This document shows positions 21,906 to 31,871 of a stretch of DNA of 64,000 nt, piece by piece (position 1 is the first letter of the stretch; each line of letters begins with the position of its first letter). A model generated the notes under the pieces. That model searched no databases. It was not told where the DNA came from and saw only the letters and a list, made by a program, of their open reading frames with translations. Both the position numbers and the translations under genes were made by a program. Source of the DNA: Mesostigma viride (Eukaryota; Streptophyta; Mesostigmatophyceae; Mesostigmatales; Mesostigmataceae); contig RPFO01000181.1 in assembly GCA_009746045.1 (NCBI GenBank), positions 1 through 64,000 of the forward strand. The letters are read 5' to 3'.

Positions 21906-22616
21906 CTAGTAGTCAAGGCCCCTGAAGTCGCAGTACGTGTATACGAACTCACGATCCTCCATATCCAGCTCCGGACCTGCACCGGTATGAATTAAAACCG
22001 GCGTGCTCCCCGCCGCGTAAGTTGCGACGCGCCGACGCGCGACGAGGCGCAGAGGATGTGTAAAGATCGTCAATAATTCCCACCCCGCGGGAATCCACTC
22101 TCGCACAGAGGCGAGAAATGCCACCAGGTTAATTAAAACCTGGCGCTCGCGACTGCGTACGCCGCGAGTGAGCAGCGATAACAGCGCGAGATCCTGAAAC
22201 AAATTTGTTGACACCGCCGGCGCGCCCCCCGTGCGAAGCGATGCCCAGTTTTGCAGGTTTCTCTGGTAACCGGTGAGTGAAGAGAGGACGTTGTCCAACT
22301 CCTCAATGGCAGTCGTGACTTCGGTCACCGACCGCAAACCTCCCCGCACCTGGACCGTAAATGTCGATAAAATGTTTCGAATCTGGTCCAACAGGTTGCG
22401 GATTGCCGGCACCAGTGCTGGCAAATCGGGGTCCTCGGGGTTATCCCCGAGCAATGCGTGAGCTGCACGCTGCTGACGATGAAGCTCGTCGAGCGAAACT
22501 GTAACTTCGTCGAGCAATTGTTGCCACGACGGCACAGTTGGTCTTGACGAAGAACCAGCCGGCGGAGCGGCTATTTCCTCATCGTCCGGAATCCGAAATT
22601 CTTCCGAATTTGGCAT
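21906..22616 (-). CDS. ORF1, unknown protein upstream of gag, copy B
   Basis: 236 residues, starting at MPNSEEF 24 bases inside the LTR; an upstream in-frame Met in the LTR (22706) is also possible. I recognise no family. The N-terminus is acidic (PDDEEIAAPP), the middle has heptad-like helices (LLDEVTVSLDELH, TTAIEELDNVLSSL), and the C-terminal third is hydrophobic and Arg-rich (FLASVREWIPAGWELL, RLVARRRVATY). The coding sequence is rich in CpG, unlike gag and pol beside it, which suggests a separate origin. It could be an accessory or extra structural protein. Confidence 0.7.
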   Translation of the reverse strand: MPNSEEFRIPDDEEIAAPPAGSSSRPTVPSWQQLLDEVTVSLDELHRQQRAAHALLGDNPEDPDLPALVPAIRNLLDQIRNILSTFTVQVRGGLRSVTEVTTAIEELDNVLSSLTGYQRNLQNWASLRTGGAPAVSTNLFQDLALLSLLTRGVRSRERQVLINLVAFLASVREWIPAGWELLTIFTHPLRLVARRRVATYAAGSTPVLIHTGAGPELDMEDREFVYTYCDFRGLDY

Positions 22617-22640
22617 CTTTTTGACAGAGCGTGTAATACG

Positions 22641-23257
22641 AGTTGTGAGGGTAAGAATGCCACGAATTCCGCCATGGTTCTTGCAGGAAGTTGCCTTTAT
22701 TAACAATCAGGAAACACAGACGTAAGTCACGTCACTTCCAAGACTGCACGCAGCACAGACGACAGGGTCGCAGTGCCAAGAGAACGTGCACGCAAGAACT
22801 AGCGTCCCGGTGTGACCAAGTCACTCATATAGCTTACTAGGGACGCGTCCAAGTATTCAGCTGCACTGTCACAGCTGAACTGTCAATCAATTGATTACAC
22901 AGACTCTGGCACGCCTTTGGCGCGCAGATCTATCAATTGTCCATACGGCTAGTCCTGTGGACCTATCCGTACACTAGTCAGCATCAATTGTCTCATAGGT
23001 CCTGGCGCGCTACAGTGCGCCTACCTATCAATTGACCATCAAGTCCTGTACAAGTCCTGTCAACGTCCTGCGGACTATCAAAGTGACACTTGTACATCCT
23101 GTGTCCGTACGCGCCCACAGTGGCGCGCCGGGTACTGTCGGCACAGCCTAGGAAACGTCATAACTTTTACGTTCCTTAACCAAATGAGGCGTTCAAGGTG
23201 CCGTTGGAAAGAGCGTAACAATCTCTATCCATCTAACGTAAATCCTTTACGTTAACT
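22641..23257 (-). repeat. 5' LTR of copy B
   Basis: 617 bp and seemingly identical to the 3' LTR. It would hold the promoter and start the genomic RNA. It is preceded (in element orientation) by a 120-base piece of 3' UTR, so it also reads as a 3' LTR of another copy. Confidence 0.92.
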
Positions 23258-23396
23258 CCAATCCCTTCTTTTCTTTAGGGGTCACATCCCCTGCCAGGGA
23301 CCCTTGAAGTAGCTTGAAATGTCCTTCACTCCAGCTTGAAGCTTGAACAGATGTCTTTAATGGCCAATGCCATTCCCAGCAGGACGCCATATACAG
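23258..23396 (-). other. 120-base 3' UTR fragment plus filler between B and C
   Basis: 23258-23377 repeats the last 120 bases of the 3' UTR. 23378-23396 (AGCAGGACGCCATATACAG) is filler not found in other copies. It marks a rearranged joint between tandem copies B and C. Confidence 0.8.
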
Positions 23397-23971
23397 GCAG
23401 GAAGTTGCCTTTATTAACAATCAGGAAACACAGACGTAAGTCACGTCACTTCCAAGACTGCACGCAGCACAGACGACAGGGTCGCAGTGCCAAGAGAACG
23501 TGCACGCAAGAACTAGCGTCCCGGTGTGACCAAGTCACTCATATAGCTTACTAGGGACGCGTCCAAGTATTCAGCTGCACTGTCACAGCTGAACTGTCAA
23601 TCAATTGATTACACAGACTCTGGCACGCCTTTGGCGCGCAGATCTATCAATTGTCCATACGGCTAGTCCTGTGGACCTATCCGTACACTAGTCAGCATCA
23701 ATTGTCTCATAGGTCCTGGCGCGCTACAGTGCGCCTACCTATCAATTGACCATCAAGTCCTGTACAAGTCCTGTCAACGTCCTGCGGACTATCAAAGTGA
23801 CACTTGTACATCCTGTGTCCGTACGCGCCCACAGTGGCGCGCCGGGTACTGTCGGCACAGCCTAGGAAACGTCATAACTTTTACGTTCCTTAACCAAATG
23901 AGGCGTTCAAGGTGCCGTTGGAAAGAGCGTAACAATCTCTATCCATCTAACGTAAATCCTTTACGTTAACT
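23397..23971 (-). repeat. 3' LTR of copy C, last 42 bases missing
   Basis: Matches LTR positions 1-575. The 42 bases nearest the outer end are replaced by the filler at 23378-23396. Confidence 0.9.
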
Positions 23972-24920
23972 CCAATCCCTTCTTTTCTTTAGGGGTCACA
24001 TCCCCTGCCAGGGACCCTTGAAGTAGCTTGAAATGTCCTTCACTCCAGCTTGAAGCTTGAACAGATGTCTTTAATGGCCAATGCCATTCCCCCAGCCCTT
24101 TCTTTTAAGGAACTGGAAAAGAAACAGATCTGCCACAGGGAAAACCATTTCATGAGAAATGGAGAAAACCTATGGAAGTGGCATTACAGAGTACCACCAG
24201 ATATTAGAAGCACACAAAATTAAATACATACAGGTTAATTCTATGAGGTCTTCTCCAGGAATTAATCCCATCACCTCGGTAGAGCCTCCAGTACAATGAC
24301 CTTCTGGCGGTGAGTTACATTAATCCCAGATACTAATCCCATAAAACCCAGTACATATTCAATATAAGTACAATAAATCCATGACAATTAAAATACCACT
24401 TGACAAAGTAAGGCGTATTACAATAGTTTGCCTGTCATTCTCTCAACAGGGGTCTATTGGCGCCCGTCTTACGGCGCCCGTCTACTTGCCAGATGGTAAA
24501 CTGCCACAGCAAACAAATGACAAAATGAAACACATAGGCAACAATTAAATCCTGCCCTGGGGAACTAGGGAAGTCTGAACAGGCAAACACCTGAACAGGC
24601 CAGCTTGTAGAAACATAATACCAGGGAATCGAACCCCGCCCTATAAACCCCAGAATAAAGGTTCCCAGACCATTGTGAGAAGTATGTACAAATATACATT
24701 TCTTTTAAAATAGAATACATGGTCTGTAATGGACCTGTCAACCTTGTGTAGTCAACAGCATGAACCCCAGCCAAAACCTGGCTGTATCCTGATTAAAATC
24801 AGAGTGAGTGTACCATGGTCCATGAGCCTTAGTACAGACTAAAATACAGGTATTATGCCAGTCACAATGCTGACACTACCACACAATCTGCTCTCCAATG
24901 CCCTATAACCATGCACCAGC
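23972..24920 (-). other. 3' UTR of copy C
   Basis: 949 bases with the same polypurine tract (about 23977-23990) and T-arm-like motif (24622-24638) as the other copies. Confidence 0.75.
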
Positions 24921-27900
24921 TTAGACAGCTTGCTGAGATGGGTCCATCAGAGACTGAAGAACCTTGTATTGCACTGCTGCCTTCTGCACTAGCTTGGTCA
25001 AAGCATCAGCAGGATTGTCAACCCCAGGGATATGCTCAATATTGGCCAAGGAGGACAACTCCTTAAGAAGGAGATAATCCAAGTCCCTACTTCTGGCCAT
25101 CTGCCTGTGCACAAACTGCACCATCCCCATGGAGTCTGTTTTTAGAAGAGTGGTAACCTGAAGTGGCCAAGGAGTGTTAGAAGTCATCTGATGAAGCAAC
25201 TCCTTCAGATAAAGGCTTGTGTGAATGCCTTCACAAATAGCCCTGCATTCTGCCACATCACTGCTGACAGCCACCCGTTTGTGCAGGCGACTAAACCAGC
25301 TCACCAAACTCCCCAGGCCTTCCTGTCTGAGCACAAAGAGCCCTGCAGCCCTGCCCCTGACCTTGGAGACCTGCCTGCTGTCCATTGAGCTATCCACATA
25401 CAGCTCCATGCAAATGGGTTGTGATAAATCCACTGCAGACAACAGAATGCCAGATGAAGCCCTGACCTGATCAGCCACCTTGGCAGACCCTAGCTCCACC
25501 AGCATGTCATCAGGCAACCTGGCTATGACCATAAGGTCTGGCCTGGAAATGCCTGCCACCCAAGCAACCATGCCCCTCACCATGGGACACAGTGCCTGTG
25601 TGATGGTTGGAGGAAGCTTGCTAATGAGGGTCTCTTGATAGTCATTGCCCCCCACCAGCAGCATACGCCACTCCCCTCCCTTCTTCACCAGTGTGGCCTC
25701 CATGCCCACAAACAGCAGAGGCTCATTCTCCACCTGCCATTGCTCCCTACCCAGAGGAAACTTGGACTTAATGATGGTGATCAGCTCCTTAAGCCACGAC
25801 GTGGGAGCTATCAGATGTAGGTCATCCCCGTGCAGCGAAGCATACACTGGCAGGCCTTCCCATTGCCCCAGAAACAGACAGGGGTCTACAGGAGAGACCT
25901 TCAAGTTGCAATGCTCCTTCAGGAAACGGTTGAGAGTCTCCCTCCAGATTATTGGACTTGACCTCAGGCCCTCCAGGCCCTTGAGGATTTTAAGGAACTC
26001 CGTGTGGATGTCCCTTTTCCATACAGCAGGCACCCTAACATAGAAAGGCGTCTTGCCCTCCCACTTTTCCTGTGCCACATCTGCATCACCCTCCAGAAAT
26101 GCCCTCTTGAAGTCTATCACCACTGAGCCATAGTCCAAGCCCTTGTTGAGAAGGCCTAGAAAGACACACAGCAGCAGCCTCCAAGTATCATGCAGCATGC
26201 CAGGGGTATACAACTCCTCAGCAGTGCACTCACCAGTACCCTTGAACTCATTCAGCACTGGCCTGACATGTGGTACCTTGACCCCGTCCACCTCCTTCAT
26301 CTTGATGACAAACTTGAGCTTGAGTAGACGTCGTGCAGGAGGCAGGTCATTGACAGGTTCCACGCATTTCTTGGAGATCCAATCCTCCCCAGATTTAATG
26401 AGACCCAGTGTGACCTGGGGACACATAATGGGAGAGGACATGAGCTTCACCAGGCCTTGGTAGTTGATAGGGCTGTGTCCAGCAAGTGAGTGAGGACCAA
26501 TGCCCAAACTGCTTGGATGACTAGCAGCTGGCAGTATGAGGTCATCAACCAAGGGCTCCTGCCCCTGGCACACTTGCACACGCTTAACCGTCCTGGTTAC
26601 TGCACGTGATAGGTGAGTGGTCCTGAAATTAATCAGTGGGACCTGACCAGCCCCTTCCTTAGTCAGGAGAGAGGACGTGATCACTACCCCATCCTGGCAT
26701 AGGAAATTCTGCCCCAGAAGAGCAGGTCCTTGATAGCCCTCCAAGACACAAAAAGCAGTGTCCTGTCCAAGGATAGGAATGAATACCTCACCCAGTACCT
26801 TCACGTGTACCCCGCCACTGAAGTCAGACACAAACTGATAGCTGGGTTCAGACATGCTGTACCCTGCTGCAGCCCTGGTCCCAATAATGGAGACCTGAGA
26901 ATTAGTGTCTACCTCTAAGGCAGTGTCCAGCCCCAGATTGCCATGCCACCTGAGCTTGGCTACCTTGGGCTGCTTCTTGGCCCTTTGTAGAGCCCCAATC
27001 AATCCAGCCAAACTTGTCCCCCTGGGCTTGGTTAGTGCCTTGGGCTTGACAGTTGACTCCCCAGCTGTTGACCTTGCAGCCTGTTCAACAAGTACCTCTG
27101 CAACCTGGCCAGGGCTGACAGATTCCCCTGCAACAGATGTGGTCGTTGCGTCAGTGATGTCACCTGGGACCTGAAAATCCTGCAGATCCTGTGAGCCTTG
27201 TGCCTGACTGCCCTCATTCATCAGGTTAGGCTTGACATATGACCAACTCAGCCGGTGTACATGCTTTGGTTCGTCCTCCATGCTGACCAAGCATGCGTGG
27301 CTAGCTTCATCAACCTGGGTAACCACCCCAGGACTCCAGCTACCACGTTTGCCATAAAGGCTAGGTTCCTTCCAAGCTAGGACCTTCTGACCCACTTGTG
27401 GCTCCAGCATCTTCCAACCCCGGTCCTTCTCCCTCAGCTTGGCAAAGGTGACATGTGCAGCATGTTTCCAGCCCTCCAGCACATGTGGTGGGCACAGGCC
27501 ATGATATAGACCCATTGGGCTGACAGCAACTCCATCATAGTAGAAGTTAACCCTGCTGTTCAGCTGCTGCTCCACGTTCCTCAGCCATGCACTCCTGACA
27601 AGTGCAGGTGCAGACAAGGGTACCCAGTCTTCAGAGATGATCAATTTCTTGACCTCCTGGATTGCCCTCTCGATAGCACCCTGCTGCCCATGAGCCTCCC
27701 TAGGTGTAACCAGCAACTCAGGAAGGGTAGGATCACCCTTGAGATGCTGAAACTGCATGTCCACCTGGATCCTTGTGGTAGGAAACTTGGCTCTTACATT
27801 CTGCAGGGCAGCCAGCAAGTACCTGTTCTTCATAGAAGGTAAATGCTCTAGCACCTTGTATTTCGTGTACCTGTCCACGCACACCAACAGTTGCATGCCC

Positions 27901-28023
27901 CTGATGTGTTGGATATCACACTGCAGATCACCAATGCTCTGAGGTAGAGCTTTGGCATGTGACTTCCTGGGCTTGTTGGAGGACAACTGGCACTTACACC
28001 GTGAGGCAGCTTGCTGACACGCC
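24921..28023 (-). pseudogene. pol: Pol of copy C, C-terminal piece (residues about 128-1161)
   Basis: Most of pol, from the integrase zinc-binding cysteines to RNase H, is open but cut off from its N-terminus by the piggyBac-type insertion. The frame continues about 146 bases into the transposon (to 28169), adding a foreign N-terminus. The break falls where intact copies read GCCTTAAGAAGG, at residue 127/128. Confidence 0.88.
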
Positions 28024-28037
28024 CTGCGATTGTGATT

Positions 28038-28135
28038 CGTCTGTCTCTGGTCCTCAGCGGAGGACTGAGTCGATCTCAGTCCTCTACCGAGGACCGAGTT
28101 TTTGAGGTTTGTAGAAAATTCGCCCTGGTCGGAAT
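28038..28135 (+). repeat. Left terminal inverted repeat and subterminal repeats
   Basis: CGTCTGTCTC followed by GGTCCTCAGCGGAGGACTGAG, then TCGAT, then its inverse CTCAGTCCTCTACCGAGGAC. The palindromic blocks are plausible transposase-binding sites. Confidence 0.7.
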
Positions 28136-28271
28136 ATTTGTCAAAAAAATTCTCTCTAAATTTATTCAAATACTACGTGAAAAGATGTTTCTGGGACATA
28201 TTTTTGCGATTTTTTTGGATTTTGTTTTGACCCTCATCTGTAGGGGGGTAACTAGGGTACCCTAAAAAATT

Positions 28272-28991
28272 TTGGGCGAAAAACGGTACCAAAAAGGGAC
28301 GACTGCGACTGACGACGACGATGCACGGTCAGCAATGGCGGAGACCGGCAGTGGAGTAGGCCCAGAAATACGCATAGATATAGGGTTTAAAGTGAAAGTA
28401 AAGGCGACAGAGTTCGGAATAAATTGGGCAAAGTCGAATTACGGTGCTAATTTTGCAAGCGCGGTGTTGTGTGGCAAGGTCACGGGCAAAAAGTCCCGGG
28501 GAGCGCAGTTTACAGTCTTATTTGATGATGAAACGCAGTATGATTTTTCAAGACAGTACATTCTGGACCACGCTGCCGGCGAGGAAACGTCGCTCAGTAG
28601 CACCCCAACCTCGGGGAATGCCGACAGCCCCCCCCCCCGTCGTCAGATGACGAACCAATGCCAGATCCGGAGGGGGGCCAGATGAGGGCGATGACGACGA
28701 CCCCGCGTCTGATGGCGATGATGGCGATTTCGTCCCAAAGCGAGGGCGTGGCGGGCGCGGTGCCACTGGCCGCGGGCGAGGGCGACCTCCGAAACCTTCC
28801 GGGGCTGCTTCCAAGCCCAAACGCACCCGGAAGCGACGTGATTCCATGCCAGCAGGCGCTGACCCCGACGAGGTGCCTGATCTCGTCGAGTCTGATGACG
28901 AGGATGAGCTGGAGGCAGCGGATGTGCGTGTTCGCCCACATGATGAGGGCAGCGACGAGGAGGCTGAGCCTGTGACACAGGATGGCTGGCG
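28272..28991 (+). pseudogene. N-terminal acidic part of the piggyBac transposase, frame-broken
   Basis: The ORF opens at 28272, with a second Met at 28335 (MAETGSGVG). It encodes a small domain ending VLCGKVTGKKSRG-QFTVLFDD, which recalls Tudor/PWWP-like folds (inference). A C11 run (28628-28638) and a G6 run (about 28671-28676) each coincide with a frame change. Beyond them the sensible reading is acidic (SSDDEPMPDPEGG, then DEGDDDDPASDGDDGD), then basic (KRGRGGRGATGRGRG, KPKRTRKRRD), then acidic again until about 28985. The breaks may be mutations or homopolymer sequencing errors. This is the disordered N-terminus usual in piggyBac transposases. Confidence 0.6.
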
Positions 28992-30710
28992 ATGGGGCGT
29001 AGGGGAGCCGGCAGCAGGCAAGGGGCCGGCAATCAACCCGCAAGGTATTGCAACCGGCCGGCTTCTACCAAGAACATCCCCACCAGGATTGGTGCATGGA
29101 AGCTGCTGGACATATGGACCCTGTTCATGGTAATCCAGGACACTCTGGCGCCCATCGTCGCCGAGATCAATCGCTATGCTGCCAGCAAGAAGGATGAGGA
29201 GGATGAGGGGGGAAGAACATGGGACCACCTCACTGTGCATGAGTTTGGGAAGTACTTGGCCATCGTGCTTACCATGGGCGTGTGCAAGCTGCCCTCTGTA
29301 CCTCTTTATTTCCAAGAGGCAGACCTGGGCATCCTTGGTGGAGCTCGCCTCAACCGGTACATGACATTGAAACGGTTTCAGCAGATTACCCGGTTCCTCC
29401 ATTTCCGCGACAGCACCCAGAGGCCTGCAGACCCCCGCACTCGTGAGCACCGTCTGTGGCAACTCGACTGGCTGGAGCGCTTCCTTAATGGCCAGTATAA
29501 GAAGTATTTCGTCCCCTCGGGGCACATGGCCCTGGACGAGCGGTCAATTGAGACGCGCCACCAGATGTGTCCAGTCCGTTGCTACTGCAAGGACAAGCCA
29601 AACAAGTTCCACATCCGGAAATACTGCCTCTGCGACATCCACCTCGGGTACATTTGGCACGCCGAGACATACGACAAGCTGCCAGAAGTGGGCCATGTCA
29701 CCGCGGTCACGCAGCGCCTCAGCGACACGCTTCCACGGGAGGGCTGCACCGTGGCCACCGACCGCTACTACACGGGCGTGGAGAACGCTGTCCGCCTTGC
29801 TGCCAAGGGGCATGACAGCGTGGGGACGATCATGACCAACCGGAAGGGCATCCCGTGGGCTGAGCTGAAGGCCTTGGTGCCGAGGAAGCCGGCGCAGGGC
29901 TGGTGGTGCTGGGCGTACAACGAGGAGACCGGGGTCAGCGTGGTCGGGTGGCAGGACCGCCAGCTTGTGTGGCTGTGTGGCAGCGGCGTCCCCATCAAGC
30001 AGGTCATGGTGTCGCGCCACGGAGGTCGCACGGCTGACCGCGTGCAAGTGCCGGCTCCATACCACGTGGTGCTGTACTGGTCCATGTACAAGGCCGTCGA
30101 CATCAAGGACATGCATTGCGCCGAATACAATGTGCAGTCTGTGCTGCCCACGCAGATGTGGTTCCACCGGCCATTCTTTGGCATGCTGTCCGAGACGGTC
30201 AGCCAGGCGCACAACATCCACACCCTGCTGGCGGGTGGCCCGGATGAGGCCATGTCTCACATGGACTTCCACCTGAAGCTGGCCACCAAGCTGATGCACA
30301 ACAAGTGGGATGGTGCCGCACTGCCCATCGACAGCGTGGGCGTGGCTGTGATGCCCGGACGTGGTGGGCGGCACTCCGGCACACACACCACCATCGAGCG
30401 CATCCCATTCAAGGGCGAGGAACGCATGCAGGCACAGTGTGAGGTGTGCACTGCCACCAAGCCCAAGCCCAAGCCTGGGGAGCCTCGCCTTCCTCGCACT
30501 GACTTCTGGTGCCCAGAATGCAACGTGGCCCTGCACCGCGAGTGCTTCGCTGCCTGGCATGCCCCGCCAGGCAAGATCCCCGGCTTGAACGCCTTGAAGG
30601 GCAAGCAGAGGGCCATGGTGCCCCTCACCGAGCGCAGCGAGGCTGGCAGGAAGTGGGCGGCCAAGAGGGCCACCCGCGCCCAGACAGCTGCAGGGCCAAG
30701 CAGGCGCTGA
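28992..30710 (+). CDS. piggyBac-type transposase, catalytic and C-terminal domains
   Basis: 572 codons from the first Met in this frame; the true start probably lies upstream through the frame breaks or an intron near 29045-29090. Residues 33-145 match the piggyBac N-terminal helical part (WKLLDIWTLF...RYMTLKRFQQITRFLHF). The catalytic aspartates are D182 (LDERSI), D257 (ATDRYYTGV) and D370/D373 (AVDIKDMH), so the DDD site is complete. A C-terminal zinc-binding cysteine-rich domain uses C483, C486, C507, C510, H515, C518 and H523, the part that reads transposon ends in this family. It would cut and paste the element in the nucleus. Confidence 0.88.
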   Translation: MGRRGAGSRQGAGNQPARYCNRPASTKNIPTRIGAWKLLDIWTLFMVIQDTLAPIVAEINRYAASKKDEEDEGGRTWDHLTVHEFGKYLAIVLTMGVCKLPSVPLYFQEADLGILGGARLNRYMTLKRFQQITRFLHFRDSTQRPADPRTREHRLWQLDWLERFLNGQYKKYFVPSGHMALDERSIETRHQMCPVRCYCKDKPNKFHIRKYCLCDIHLGYIWHAETYDKLPEVGHVTAVTQRLSDTLPREGCTVATDRYYTGVENAVRLAAKGHDSVGTIMTNRKGIPWAELKALVPRKPAQGWWCWAYNEETGVSVVGWQDRQLVWLCGSGVPIKQVMVSRHGGRTADRVQVPAPYHVVLYWSMYKAVDIKDMHCAEYNVQSVLPTQMWFHRPFFGMLSETVSQAHNIHTLLAGGPDEAMSHMDFHLKLATKLMHNKWDGAALPIDSVGVAVMPGRGGRHSGTHTTIERIPFKGEERMQAQCEVCTATKPKPKPGEPRLPRTDFWCPECNVALHRECFAAWHAPPGKIPGLNALKGKQRAMVPLTERSEAGRKWAAKRATRAQTAAGPSRR

Positions 30711-31315
30711 ATTTGCCTAATATTGTTTATATAGGCAGGTTATCATTATCAGCACTAGGTGCTTGGGATAATGAAAACTAGGTGCTAGCATGCTAGCATG
30801 TAGACGTTTTTCAGCTCCGTAAGCGACTTGCAAGGCCCTCCTAGCATGTTTTATTGAGCCCTGCAGGTTTGTAGATGTTTTTTGTGTGAGCATGGGTCAT
30901 TTAAATGGCTACATGGCATAATATGGACATTGGAATAATGGTAGCATGCTGGCATAGTGCCAGCAAGCCCTTGTCCTCGGCTGAGGACTGAGAGTTTTTA
31001 AATTGTTTCAGGCAGTTGCAGTGGCCAAATCGAGCCCAGTTTTTTTCTATTGATAAAGAACTCTATTGTTTACATGCCTATATTTTTTCTTCATGCACCA
31101 GGATTTGATTGAATTTTTCCCACTCGTTCTTATCCCGAAAAATGCAAATTCGCGAGGGGGTGCCCAACGAGCGTGTAATTTTCAGGTGTTCGCGTCAAGT
31201 TTTCACATCTGCAGTATTTTTGCCAACAAAATGACATCTAGTACACCCCCGATCCACATCAAAACATTTGGGATGGACCCCCCACCTAGTCGCTACACGC
31301 GGTTGAAAATTGTCA
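30711..31315 (+). other. 3' noncoding part of the piggyBac element
   Basis: AT-rich noncoding DNA with repeated GCTAGCATG motifs (30782-30803) and a GTCCTCGGCTGAGGACTGAG palindromic block (about 30970-30990) like those at the termini. Confidence 0.5.
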
Positions 31316-31352
31316 ACTCAGTCCTCCTGTGAGGACTGAGTTGGGACAGACG
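31316..31352 (-). repeat. Right terminal inverted repeat of the piggyBac element
   Basis: Reads inward as CGTCTGTCCCAACTCAGTCC then TCACAGGAGGACTGAG, matching the left end in its first eight bases and in the GGACTGAG blocks. Confidence 0.7.
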
Positions 31353-31730
31353 AAGGGGTGCCCTGCCCATACGGAAGGCAAAGTTGTTTGACAGAGAAGT
31401 GGCATGCCCAAACATGTTGTGGATTCGGGCACCCAACTCCTGGTACACAGAGGAAGCAGTCCCTGGCACAGTCAGGACTGTGCTGTCAGGTTGTCCAGCA
31501 TCACCATGCTGACTTCCATCCTGTTCTGACTCAGAGCCTGAGTCACCCTGCTCATGCCCAACACCTGGACCGCCAGCAGGGACCACATGCATACCACCAG
31601 AGGCCTTCACACCCCTCTGTGGTTGTACATTGGTTTCTCTCAAAATGAGAGGTCCACCCTCGTGCCCAGCACGAGGATGCATAGGGTCAGACATACTTAC
31701 AGCTGCATCAGCTGTCAAGGACGTCTTCAT
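31352..31730 (-). pseudogene. pol: Pol of copy C, N-terminal piece (residues 1 to about 126)
   Basis: Starts MKTSLTADAA like the intact copies and includes the integrase H104/H109 pair. It is cut at residue 126 by the piggyBac end; the open frame carries on into transposon sequence and stops at 31293. Confidence 0.88.
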
Positions 31731-31871
31731 AGGAACCTGTACCTCTCCAGGTGACCTGGGGCCACACTGAACCTGGAGATCACCCTCTTGTTGCCCAGAT
31801 ATAAAATCTGCATTGGAGCACCTGGCCTCCCCCTTGGGTGAATTAAGGTGTGTAGGGGTTGCCTCAGACAG

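Larger units (their letters stand above)
15427..23257 (-). mobile_element. LTR retrotransposon copy B, apparently intact
   Basis: A complete 7831-bp copia-related element on the minus strand: LTR (22641-23257), ORF1, gag, pol, 949-base 3' UTR and LTR (15427-16043). All three ORFs are open and I saw no differences between its LTRs, so it is young and the best candidate for an autonomous copy. Upstream of its 5' LTR is a piece of another copy's 3' UTR, so no simple target duplication can be read. Confidence 0.9.
28024..31351 (+). mobile_element. piggyBac-type DNA transposon inserted in pol of copy C
   Basis: 3.3 kb of sequence absent from the other copies. The ends are inverted: CGTCTGTCTC at 28038 and its complement (...GGGACAGACG) ending at 31352. 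GGACTGAG/CTCAGTCC motifs repeat inside both ends (28059-28135, about 30970-30990, 31316-31341). Fourteen bases (28024-28037) lie outside the left inverted end. The intact site has TTAA (20096-20099 in copy B), the standard piggyBac target, yet TTAA is missing at both joints instead of being duplicated. Confidence 0.85.

Noticed and set aside
28548-29525. 325-codon minus-strand ORF over the piggyBac gene
   Set aside because: Shadow of the GC-rich transposase coding strand; no recognisable domain.
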